Part shown: one piece after another, positions 1 to 7,786 of the stretch
Layout: each line of letters opens with the position of its first letter
How positions within the stretch are numbered: the first letter of the stretch is position 1
From: Bacillota bacterium
Lineage (GTDB): Bacteria; Bacillota; UBA4882; UBA8346
Length of the DNA: 40,830 nt
Assembly (NCBI GenBank): GCA_012728785.1
Contig: JAAYEK010000100.1
Span: forward strand, 1 to 40,830
Direction: 5' to 3'
Made by a program: the position numbers and the translations under genes
The notes under the pieces: generated by a model
What the model was told of the DNA's origin: nothing
Seen by the model: only the letters and a program-made list of their open reading frames with translations
Database searches by the model: none

Positions 1-1469
1 AATAGATTATAACGGAAGTTACTAGCCCCTGTTGGTTTAAGATCGGTGAAGACGGCTATTCGGTATGAATCCTTGTCAAGGGGGGCTATCTTTGTCAAAA
101 AGATGGGTCCAGCTTTAGGAGGTGGAATTTTGATCATTTCAACCCGGCCTTTATTGAGATTCATAACCGCAATTTCCCAGAGATCGGTGATTGCCAGGAT
201 GATATTTAGTGAAGAATGCCAAAACATAGAGCTACCTGGGAAAGAAAGATTTTCTGAGAATTGATATACCGTCTTGGTGTCCGTGGCGAGATAAGAAAGC
301 TGGTAAAAGTTATAGGGTACCGGGTAACCGGCTGAAGGGTCGTGGATCGTATTTACTTTTTCAGCGGTCAAAAGCACCCTAGAATCAGGAGACCAGAAAG
401 CAAGATCCCCCTTGATTAGGCTGGTCGGCTCCGGTTGGGATGAGTCTAAAACTTTGATCTGGCCGTTTTCGTTGAAGGCGATCTTGGAGCCGTCGGGGGA
501 CCAGGCTATTTTTGAGAGAAGATTGCCGGTGTCTTTTTCACCTTGGTAGATGATGGTTGGGGATGAACCCCGTTTCGCAACTGCCAATCTGCCGCGGGTA
601 TCGGTTAAGGCGTAAAGGTCACTCCCAGGTTGTTTACTGATGTCAACTGCAAAGAAAGGTTCTTCGGAGCCTTGGAAACAGGCGAACAAGGAGTTGAAAG
701 GGAGTATTTCCGGACGGTGACAAAGATTGGCGACGAAAAATAGCACCGGAAATAGGAGTACCGGTAAATAAGGTTTTATCCGGCGGATCAGATCAGGGAG
801 GAATTCGTTGGCGAATTGGCCTTGGACCATATCTAGCAAACCTTTGGTTAATAAAATAATTGGAATAAGAGAGCCGCTCAAGATAACTAATAAAATCAAA
901 GAGTTTTCGGTAAAAGAAGTAAAATAGAGTTGGGTTAAAAACTCCAACCAGCCGTAAAAGAACCAGAGGACACCAACGGTTGAGGCGAAGATAGCGGCCA
1001 GTAACTTTTTAGGGCCTTTAACCCAAGCCGCTATGGTGAAGCTGATGCTATAAACCAGCAATACCAATAATAAGTAAGCTAAAAACCAAAAACTGCTGAT
1101 GTTATGTAGGGACGGCCATTGAATCAAATCGGGAACCAAGGCTAATTGCCAGATAACGGTTAATGGTAACAGGACAATTAAGCCGGTGTAGAATTTGATG
1201 GAAATGATCCGGGATAAGGTCAGCGGTTTTGTTATTAAAAAGTCCCGGGTTTGGCTGTTTTCTTCTAAATCAAAAGCTTGTAAAGCATAAGTTAAGGCTA
1301 AGGCAATCGGGATCGCAATCGCAAAATTTTTGGCCCAAGTTACGGAAAGCATTTGGGAGAGGGTTCTTTGAAAGAACAGAGCCGTAATAATTATGACAAA
1401 AGGGAATAGATAGATAAACCCATTTTGACGAAATTCTTTGCGAAACAGGATCATGGTCGGATTAATCAT
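1..1469 (-). CDS. ABC-2 type transporter permease with C-terminal beta-propeller-like region (partial)
   Basis: This frame is open from an ATG at 1469 to the left edge, so the C-terminus is missing. The N-terminal part, about 270 residues, has several hydrophobic membrane segments and begins MINPTMILFRKEF, as ABC-2 permeases do. The rest is soluble and contains PD40/WD40-like blades such as IAWSPDGSKIAF and LAFWSPDSRVLL, which resemble TolB-type propellers. The start overlaps the 3' end of the ATPase gene by 8 bp, so the two are translationally coupled and almost certainly form one exporter. The propeller probably lies outside the membrane after the last hydrophobic segment. The substrate cannot be told from the sequence. 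The permease assignment rests on context plus hydrophobicity; the propeller call rests on the repeated SPDG/SPDS motifs. Confidence 0.75.
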   Translation of the reverse strand, partial: MINPTMILFRKEFRQNGFIYLFPFVIIITALFFQRTLSQMLSVTWAKNFAIAIPIALALTYALQAFDLEENSQTRDFLITKPLTLSRIISIKFYTGLIVLLPLTVIWQLALVPDLIQWPSLHNISSFWFLAYLLLVLLVYSISFTIAAWVKGPKKLLAAIFASTVGVLWFFYGWLEFLTQLYFTSFTENSLILLVILSGSLIPIILLTKGLLDMVQGQFANEFLPDLIRRIKPYLPVLLFPVLFFVANLCHRPEILPFNSLFACFQGSEEPFFAVDISKQPGSDLYALTDTRGRLAVAKRGSSPTIIYQGEKDTGNLLSKIAWSPDGSKIAFNENGQIKVLDSSQPEPTSLIKGDLAFWSPDSRVLLTAEKVNTIHDPSAGYPVPYNFYQLSYLATDTKTVYQFSENLSFPGSSMFWHSSLNIILAITDLWEIAVMNLNKGRVEMIKIPPPKAGPIFLTKIAPLDKDSYRIAVFTDLKPTGASNFRYNL

Positions 1470-2328
1470 GGCGATCACTCTTCATGCAATAATAAAAGAA
1501 AGCTTCTTCCAAGGTGACTTCAGAGATTACTTCTTCCGAGGCGGCTGCTACTTGGGAAAGGGTTTCTTGGGGTACCAAATAGTAGTTTTCAGCCGGGTTT
1601 TGATTTAAGCGGACTCCGGCCGATGATGATAGATCAGTATCATTGTTGACTTTAACTTTGGCGATGTTTTTACGAATTTCAGCTACATTTCCAACGGTTT
1701 GAATTTTACCGTTATGAAGGATGGCCGCCTGATGGGCCGTGCTTTGGACATCGGCCAAGATATGGGTTGAAAAAAAGACGGTCCGGCCTTCGAGGTTATA
1801 GTCTTTTAGGATGATTTGTAGGAATTCATATTGGGCCAAAGGGTCAAGACCATTCATGGGTTCGTCTAAAATCAACAGATCCGGTTGGGGAGCTAGAGCC
1901 AGGATAAGCGCAAGTTTAACGGTTTGGCCTTTAGAAAGGGTTTGGACTTTGGACTTGGGGTTTAATTGGAACCGATCCAGGTACTTATGGATTAAGCTGT
2001 CATCCCAACGTTCATATAAAGCTTTACAAAAGTTGATCAACCCTGCTACGGTCATCCATCCGTATAACCCTTGTTCTTCGGATACATAACCAATGCGTTG
2101 ACGGAGTTTGGGGCCGATCTGATAGGGTTCTTCTCCTAGAACTTTGATGTCGCCGCCGGAGGTAGGGATTAATCCAAGTAAAGAACGGATCAAAGTGGTT
2201 TTGCCGGCGCCGTTGGTCCCTAAAAGAGCGAAGATCTTCCCTGAAGGCACTTCCAGGTCTACCCCTTTAAGAACTTTATTGGGGCCGTAATTCTTAAAAA
2301 GGTTGGAACAAGATATAGCCGGAACCAT
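1462..2328 (-). CDS. ABC transporter ATP-binding protein
   Basis: This 288-residue protein is the nucleotide-binding subunit of an ABC-2 type exporter. Walker A (GTNGAGKT) is at residues 37-44, the signature motif appears as LSKGQ at about 131-135, and Walker B (LLILDEP) is at 151-157, followed by the D-loop. A switch histidine follows in FFSTHILAD. The signature has K in place of the more usual G (LSGGQ), a common variant in this subfamily. The C-terminal 70 residues are a less conserved accessory region. The ATG is preceded by AGGAGG at a normal distance. The permease gene follows with an 8-bp overlap, so the two form an operon. Confidence 0.95.
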   Translation of the reverse strand: MVPAISCSNLFKNYGPNKVLKGVDLEVPSGKIFALLGTNGAGKTTLIRSLLGLIPTSGGDIKVLGEEPYQIGPKLRQRIGYVSEEQGLYGWMTVAGLINFCKALYERWDDSLIHKYLDRFQLNPKSKVQTLSKGQTVKLALILALAPQPDLLILDEPMNGLDPLAQYEFLQIILKDYNLEGRTVFFSTHILADVQSTAHQAAILHNGKIQTVGNVAEIRKNIAKVKVNNDTDLSSSAGVRLNQNPAENYYLVPQETLSQVAAASEEVISEVTLEEAFFYYCMKSDRHD

Positions 2329-2410
2329 TTTATCCTCCTAAGTTAGCCTAAAAATATTGGGAAACATTTTTATTTGATCTTTTCTACATAAAGTTAAAAA
2401 ATCCTATTGG

Positions 2411-2490
2411 GGACTGTAGCAAAATCAAAAACCAAAGAATACCCTTATCTCCTCCAGGATCTAAAGGACCTGGTTAGGTCGGTAGAATCC
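2411..2490. repeat. Dispersed intergenic repeat, copy 1
   Basis: This stretch aligns without gaps to 23531-23610 at roughly three quarters identity. Both copies contain GACTGT(A/T)GCAAAAT near the left end and a small hairpin, GACCT-4 nt-AGGTC, near the right end. The left end resembles insertion-sequence terminal repeats, so the pair may be remnants of a mobile element. The rest of the 2329-2627 gap holds only the upstream region of the LRR gene. Confidence 0.6.
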
Positions 2491-2627
2491 CTCTCATGCC
2501 TCATTTTGATCCAATCCAGGGAATTTTTTGAATCATTTTAGGAGAATGCGCAGGTTTCATTCCAATGATTGACGAATATTGAAATTTGTATTTATTAGCA
2601 ACAGAAATAGGAATAGGAGTGATCCTG

Positions 2628-3589
2628 ATGAAAAAGTTTTTGTGGCTATACTTAATACTAATCTTACTAGCTGTTCCCTGTCTGACCCTTGCCGATCTCG
2701 ATGGTGGAAAAGACTCCGCCGAAGCCAAGGCTTACGTCGGGCGGACGGAACTTACCGAGCTTTTTACCCGAGAGAATGAGGATTATCCTTTTGAGTTGGT
2801 CTTACCGGACTGGGTCTGGGATAGCTTGACGGAGATGGAGATTTGCGAGGAGATCTACAAGAAGGTAGGGATCGACCTTAAGGAAGAGGTAAGGTTGGGG
2901 AGGTTGTTTATCAGAGATGGTAAGTATTATATTAACTTTAAGGAGAAGAAGATTGAGAAGGAGATTATTAAGCGGCAAAAGAGACTTTATGGCTTCAATT
3001 TGAAATCAATCAGTTTGGAAGACGCTTATAAGGTTGATGGATTCAATCTAGAGGGGTTTGGTTAAAAGAACCTTATGGACTGAAGTATTTAATTAATATT
3101 AACACAATAAACTTGTCTCAAAACAAAGAAATAAAAGACTATGGATTTTTATCCTATTTTACCAGGATGAAATCATTATACTTAAATAAAAATAACATTA
3201 CCAAAGTATCTTTTTTAGCCAATATCAATATTATTTTAACTGATATTTCTTTACAAAATAATTGCATAACCGATATTTCTATTTTAGATAGGTTCAAGCA
3301 CTTACGAATTTTACTACTCTCTAATAATCAGATAACATCATTAAAGGGATTAGCAAACCTGGAGAAGATTGAGTATTTGTATATCAATGGTAATCCAATT
3401 ACATTAGATGGATTAGAATACATTTCTGAAATTTGTTATAGAGAAATGCTAATAGAATTACATATCGACCGAAAAGTCTTCAAAGAATATGGGACGAAGT
3501 TTGCCTTATATCCAGAGTATTTACAGTGGGTTGATCGGATTTACTTTGTTGAGAATGATGGAAGCGTTGCGGAATGGTATAACTATTAA
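2628..3589 (+). pseudogene. Secreted LRR protein, decayed copy (frameshift)
   Basis: This is the first copy of the gene at 4213-5172. The ATG follows an AGGAG site and encodes a signal peptide like that of the intact copy (MKKFLWLYLILILLAVPCLT). The frame runs to a stop at 3063-3065. The homologous reading then continues in another frame to 3589, with KEPYGLKYL and the internalin-like LRR blocks. Comparison with copy 2 (GFDIKD) places a one-base loss at about 3059-3063. The LRR part would still be open from a TTG at 3113, but without a signal peptide. The gene is probably non-functional unless the frameshift is a sequencing error or is bypassed. Confidence 0.8.
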
Positions 3590-3603
3590 AAGGAGGGTTG
3601 GAG

Positions 3604-4002
3604 ATGTCCGATAGAGAGTTGAAATTGCTCTAACGGTTTGAAAATATGACCCTGTATAATATCGAAAAGGGGACAAAAACCACAGGTACTGATTTTCATT
3701 TGTCCGCCCATTATGATGGGAAGGTAAATATGGCGATTGGTTATGGGTTGGATCTCTATGTGAATAGTTGGGCAACAGTGAAAAAATATCTGGATGAAGC
3801 CAATGAAAAATCCGATTCCGACTTTGACTTTAAAAAGACCTATAAACTTTCCGATGAAGTCAGCTATACTTTTGAGGCAATTTGCAAAAAGTACCGGACG
3901 GATTTTGCCGCCCTCTCAGGCAAGCGGAAATTGCTTCCAAATCCCCGTCTTGATCAGCCTTTCCTTTCTATTGATAAAACTTTCGGTTCCGCTTCCGGAT
4001 AA
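3604..4002 (+). pseudogene. Lysozyme-like protein, decayed and truncated copy
   Basis: This is the first copy of the gene at 5187-6920. It begins with the same ATG context and MSDRELKLL, but codon 10 is TAA at 3631-3633 where the intact copy has AAA. The reading then matches the intact protein closely (NIEKGTKTTGTDFHLS, AIGYGLDL, LSDEVSYTFEAI) as far as TDFAALS at about 3918. Beyond that point the sequence is unrelated and the frame stops at 4002. The catalytic domain is therefore incomplete. Nonsense mutation and 3' loss together make this a clear pseudogene. Confidence 0.85.
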
Positions 4003-4212
4003 AGAGGCTAGGTGAGTTGGTTTTAGACTATCGATCCATTCCCGCAAATCTCTTAAGCCTTCTAATCCCGATTAATCCGGACAAATTTTATCTAGGTTCT
4101 GGAATCTTTTGTATTAATTTATGAAGTCAGGCAGGATTATTTCCAATATTTAACGAATATTGGAATTTGCAATTTATAAACCAATAATAACCTAGAGTAG
4201 GAGTGATCCTGG

Positions 4213-5172
4213 ATGAAAAAGTTTTTCTGTCTGTTCTTAATACTAACCTTAATGACTGTCCCCTGCCTAACCCTTGCCGATCTCCATGGCCGACATGATT
4301 CCGCCGAAGCCAAGGCTTATATCGGACGGACGGATCTTACCGGGCTTTTTACCCGAAAAAATGAAGATTATCCTTTTGAGTTGGTCCTGCCGGACTGGGT
4401 ACGAAAAAGCTTGACGGAAATGGAGATTTACGAGGAGATCTACAAGAAGGTGGGGATCGACCTCGAGGAAGAGGTAAGGTTGAGGCGATTATCTGTCAAG
4501 GATGGTAAGTATTATATTAACTTTAAGGAGAAGAAGATTGAGAAGGAGGTAATTAGGGTTCTTTATAAATATGGTTTCAGCATTAAAGAAATAAGCATCA
4601 TAGATGCCTTAAGAATTGGCGGTCTAAACCTTTTGGGGTTTGATATTAAGGATTCTCGAGAACTGCATTACTTTATAAACATAAAGATCGTCGAATTAGA
4701 AGAAAACATAAATATTGAAGATTATAGTTTTTTGGCTTGCTTTCCAAATTTAAAAATATTAGGGATGGAAAACAATAATATTTCAGACCTTACATTTTTA
4801 GCTTATGTCAATATTAATATCGATACTATCTCTCTAAAGAATAACAAAATTAGCGATATTTCTATCTTAAGCAAATTCCATAACCTCCGTGTGTTATATC
4901 TTTCTAATAATCAAATTATAAGCCTAATGGGTTTAGAGAATCTAAAAAAGCTTGAAAAGCTCTATATTGATGGTAATCCTATCACATTGGACGGCCTGCG
5001 ATATATTGAACAACTTTGTTTCAGTGAGGTCTTATGGAAACTACATATTGACCGAAAGGCCTTTGGAGAATACGGAAAACATTTTGCCTTGTATCCTGAG
5101 TATTTTCAGTGGGTTGATCGAATTTACTTCTATGAAGACGATGGACGTGTAACGGAATGGCGTAATGAATAA
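4213..5172 (+). CDS. Secreted leucine-rich-repeat protein, candidate immunity partner
   Basis: This 319-residue protein starts at an ATG behind an AGGAG site. Residues 1-22 form a signal peptide (MKKFFCLFLILTLMTVPC, then LTLADL). Residues 25-140 are a charged domain with no family I recognise. Residues about 150-275 contain four to five LRR units of about 22 residues with the pattern LxxLxLxxNxI, for example VLYLSNNQIISLMGL. The protein ends in VDRIYFYEDDGRVTEW. The N-terminal coding part is visibly richer in G and C than the AT-rich LRR part, and the decayed copy shows the same pattern. The lysozyme-like gene follows after 14 bp. A secreted protein paired with a muramidase-like protein suggests immunity, but this is inference; adhesion or substrate binding is equally open. 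Confidence 0.75.
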   Translation: MKKFFCLFLILTLMTVPCLTLADLHGRHDSAEAKAYIGRTDLTGLFTRKNEDYPFELVLPDWVRKSLTEMEIYEEIYKKVGIDLEEEVRLRRLSVKDGKYYINFKEKKIEKEVIRVLYKYGFSIKEISIIDALRIGGLNLLGFDIKDSRELHYFINIKIVELEENINIEDYSFLACFPNLKILGMENNNISDLTFLAYVNINIDTISLKNNKISDISILSKFHNLRVLYLSNNQIISLMGLENLKKLEKLYIDGNPITLDGLRYIEQLCFSEVLWKLHIDRKAFGEYGKHFALYPEYFQWVDRIYFYEDDGRVTEWRNE

Positions 5173-5186
5173 AAGGAGGGTTTGGG

Positions 5187-6920
5187 ATGTCCGATAGAGA
5201 GTTGAAACTACTCAAACGCTTTGAGAATATTGATATATATAATATCGAAAAGGGGACCAAAACCACAGATACTGATTATCATTTGTCCGCCCATTATGAT
5301 GGGAAGGTAAATATGGCGATTGGTTATGGGTTAGATTTGTATGTGAATAGCTGGGCAACAGTGAAAAAATATCTGGATGAAGCTAATGAAAAATCCGATT
5401 CCGACTTTGACTTTGAAAAGACTTATAAACTTTCCGATGAAGTCAGTTATACATTTGAGGCCATTACCAAAAAGTACCGAACAGATTTTGCTGCCCTTTC
5501 GGAAGATGAAAAGGGCGTTTTGAGGGCAGCGTTATTAGAAATGAAATTGAAGAAGAATTTCAAAACTTTTATTGAACAAGAGTATGAATTTAATAATAAC
5601 CGATATAATAGCACAAATGTGAACACCGTAACCTACAACAAAATCAAAACCTTCTGCGGAAATATCATCAAACCTTTGGTAAGCTTCCCCTTGCCCAGCG
5701 GTGAATACGCCGGCAAGCTGATGGAAGTGATGGCTCCAAAACACCGGAATACTGCCAAAAACAGACTTAACTCAGGGGACTATGACAAGTTGCTTGATTG
5801 CCAAAAAGGAGCTTTGTTGTCTTTAGCGTATAATAGCCCGTCTTTAATCGGGAATAACTTAAAGGGATATATCGCGAAGTATGTTAACGAGACCGACCCT
5901 TATGAAAAAGCGAAATACCGGACCTTAGCTTGGGCGGAGATTCGTTACGGAAGTAACTCCAATAAACTACAGGGATTAGCCAACCGAAGATACCAAGAAT
6001 CGGACTACTGGGGTTTGGTTGGGGAAAACGACACCGATGAGAACCTGTATTACAATCATCAACTGGGAGAAATAGCCGAACTGGGGTTGGAAGAGAAACT
6101 AATGATCAAATTAGCCCTGGAAAAAGCGGAGATGAATTATAATAAACCCGGTGGCGGTAAGTATACCATCCAAGGAAAGGCGGAGAAATATGAGACGGAT
6201 TATCCCACTACCCACCGGCGTACCAATTATTCCTTTACCATCGCCGAGTTACTGAAGGCCGTTGATGTCAAGGTAGTTAACGTGATCCTGGCCCAGATCG
6301 AAGCTGCGAATAAGAAGATCGATACTGTGGCCAAAGTTTTTTTGGAGAAATATGATGGACAATCGGATTATTCCATTGATCCCGACCGTAATGGAGTGAT
6401 CCGAAAGGCGGTCGCGAAGATCTTGGAAAACAGCGATGTAACAATCTTCAATCTCATGCAATGGCTGGTTTTGGAGACTAAGAAAGCGTCGGGACAAGCA
6501 TCGGATCAAGTGAAGGTAGCAACCAATGATTTTATCAAAAAATGCAAGACCAATTTAGAAGCGGTTATCAAAGATCTGGGGGACTATCAACGTCCGGGTT
6601 ATGAGGGTGACAACCAAGGTTTTCCTGATGAGTTAAACTCAGATCGGGCCAAAGAAATGGTAACTGCTTTTAGTCAACGGTTACCGGTGCAAACGCCAAA
6701 ATGCAGAAGTTTTTTTAAAAGTTTCATAACTGAGGAAGAGGAAAAAGTCGAAGAAGAGCAACCTGTCCAAGAGGATGAAGCGGATGAGATTGAGGAAGTT
6801 GAGCAAGTTGCTGAAACAAGGCCAAGAGGCGGTCACATAATTTGGTATGATGAAACCCTTGGCGAAGTTGTCTTTACCACCAGGGAAGAGTATGAAAGGA
6901 GAAATGGGGGAAGGAGGTAA
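5187..6920 (+). CDS. Lysozyme-like (GH24/T4-type) protein, candidate effector
   Basis: This 577-residue protein has an ATG preceded by AAGGAGGG. Its first 280 residues resemble T4-type lysozymes. RFENI places a candidate catalytic Glu at residue 13, and AHYDGKVNMAIGYG (residues 35-48) matches the D...TIGYGH region. CQKGALLSLAYNSP (about 208-221) and LANRRYQESDYWGL (about 264-277) match the C-lobe helices and the family's closing RR motif. A helical region of unknown role follows, then an acidic Glu-rich linker at about 513-545, then a short tail (GGHIIWYDE). No signal peptide is present, so export would need a dedicated secretion or injection route or cell lysis. It is the second gene of the LRR operon and was duplicated with it. 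Peptidoglycan cleavage is inferred from the motifs only. Confidence 0.7.
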   Translation: MSDRELKLLKRFENIDIYNIEKGTKTTDTDYHLSAHYDGKVNMAIGYGLDLYVNSWATVKKYLDEANEKSDSDFDFEKTYKLSDEVSYTFEAITKKYRTDFAALSEDEKGVLRAALLEMKLKKNFKTFIEQEYEFNNNRYNSTNVNTVTYNKIKTFCGNIIKPLVSFPLPSGEYAGKLMEVMAPKHRNTAKNRLNSGDYDKLLDCQKGALLSLAYNSPSLIGNNLKGYIAKYVNETDPYEKAKYRTLAWAEIRYGSNSNKLQGLANRRYQESDYWGLVGENDTDENLYYNHQLGEIAELGLEEKLMIKLALEKAEMNYNKPGGGKYTIQGKAEKYETDYPTTHRRTNYSFTIAELLKAVDVKVVNVILAQIEAANKKIDTVAKVFLEKYDGQSDYSIDPDRNGVIRKAVAKILENSDVTIFNLMQWLVLETKKASGQASDQVKVATNDFIKKCKTNLEAVIKDLGDYQRPGYEGDNQGFPDELNSDRAKEMVTAFSQRLPVQTPKCRSFFKSFITEEEEKVEEEQPVQEDEADEIEEVEQVAETRPRGGHIIWYDETLGEVVFTTREEYERRNGGRR

Positions 6921-6952
6921 TTACGAACAAATCAGATATTTAAACTAATGTA

Positions 6953-7273
6953 CAATTTACAATTTGATTCTACTGCAACAACTCGTTTCTATGTTTTTGA
7001 GCTCAAAAAATGTCCCACATCATCTATGCCGCGGATTAAAACCCACGGCTGGGTATATTTTAAATCATTCTAAATCCCTTTCAGGGATCGGTTTTTCTTT
7101 GAAGTTTTTTATTTCGGGTAGACTTCGAAGCTTTACCAAGCCCGGTAAAACCGGGCTTCAGAATGCTTTTAACACTTAGCCGTGTGGTTTTAACCCGCGG
7201 CGGACAGGATTTTCAGTAAATACTATTGGCTTCCATGATCTAACTTGTTGCAGTAGAATCACAATTTACAATT
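6953..7273. mobile_element. MITE-like element with 17-bp inverted ends and 12-bp flanking direct repeats
   Basis: The left end TGATTCTACTGCAACAA (6965-6981) is the exact reverse complement of 7245-7261. Just outside, CAATTTACAATT occurs directly repeated at 6953-6964 and 7262-7273, as expected of a target-site duplication. Inside lie nested palindromes. The 7029-7050 segment pairs with 7178-7200 (CCGCGG...CCACGGCT type). 7074-7088 is a small hairpin (ATCCCT/AGGGAT), and 7138-7158 is a perfect hairpin (AAGCCCGG/CCGGGCTT). There is no transposase gene, so the element is non-autonomous. The family is not identified. Confidence 0.7.
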
Positions 7274-7327
7274 ACTAAACCCCGGAAAATGCTTTCGTAA
7301 GTTTAAACTGTCGGTCTCTCGCCGTAT

Positions 7328-7570
7328 TTAGCCACAGAGACGCAGAGAAAACCCAAAAAAAAGGAGTGTTTTTCTCACACTCCATAATTTCCCGATATTA
7401 GTTTGATTTGGCGGCGGCAATTTTTTACTGGGATGGCGTTGTTTTTTGCCCGACTTTTTGAAGAACTCGGCCATCTCTTCGGCGACAACGTTCAACCCGG
7501 GAACTTTATCTTTGTATTGTTTGACCGCCGCAATATTTAACAAAGGAAAGGTTTTGATATGTATAATCAA
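7328..7570 (-). pseudogene. Possible C-terminal remnant of an unknown gene
   Basis: A minus-strand frame of about 80 codons reads like protein in its first two thirds (TFPLLNIAAVKQYKDKVPGL, then VVAEEMAEFFKKSGKK). It has no convincing ribosome site, and it ends inside a low-complexity sequence that includes CCACAGAGACGCAGAG on the plus strand, a motif type often seen in dispersed repeats. No family is recognised. It may be a gene fragment left between the MITE-like element and the next gene, or a chance ORF. Confidence 0.25.
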
Positions 7571-7640
7571 AGGGACGTATTAATTGTGCGAATACCGTTT
7601 ACTGATTTAAAATCTTCCAAAAAATGATAAACTATTATTA

Positions 7641-7719
7641 GACAGGATTTATACGATTAACCGGATTAGAAATTATATTTTTAAAATCAAAAAATCCTGT
7701 AAATCCAGTTAATCCTGTC
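7641..7719. repeat. Imperfect inverted repeat (GACAGGATT type)
   Basis: GACAGGATT at 7641 and AATCCTGTC ending at 7719 are the outer arms of an imperfect palindrome with about 27-bp arms. The motif GGATT/AATCC recurs inside each arm at a spacing of about 9 bp. It lies 65 bp upstream of the next gene's start. It could be a dispersed palindromic repeat or a transcript hairpin; no T-run follows. Confidence 0.5.
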
Positions 7720-7786
7720 AAAAAAGTATTGTTTGGGATCGTTTTACAAACCCTATTTTCCCTGACAAACAAGGAGGAGCAAAACA

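Larger units (their letters stand above)
2560..5502 (+). repeat. Tandem duplication of an LRR gene and lysozyme-like gene unit (period about 1.58 kb)
   Basis: Unit 1 covers about 2560-3918 and unit 2 about 4140-5502. Matching landmarks are the LRR start codons (2628 and 4213), the LRR stop codons (ending 3589 and 5172) and the lysozyme-like starts (3604 and 5187). The 14-bp gap between the two genes is identical in both units. Similarity also covers the leader (GAATATTG-AATTTG) and ribosome site. It stops abruptly inside the lysozyme-like gene at about 3918, so unit 1 lacks the 3' three quarters of that gene. Confidence 0.85.

Noticed and set aside
46..264. A plus-strand 72-codon frame at the left edge
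   Set aside because: It is antisense to the permease/propeller gene, which is open across the whole interval with recognisable repeats.
2628..3065. Programmed frameshift in the first LRR copy instead of a mutation
   Set aside because: No slippery heptamer with a downstream structure is evident, the second copy is in one frame, and the neighbouring gene in the same unit also carries a stop codon.
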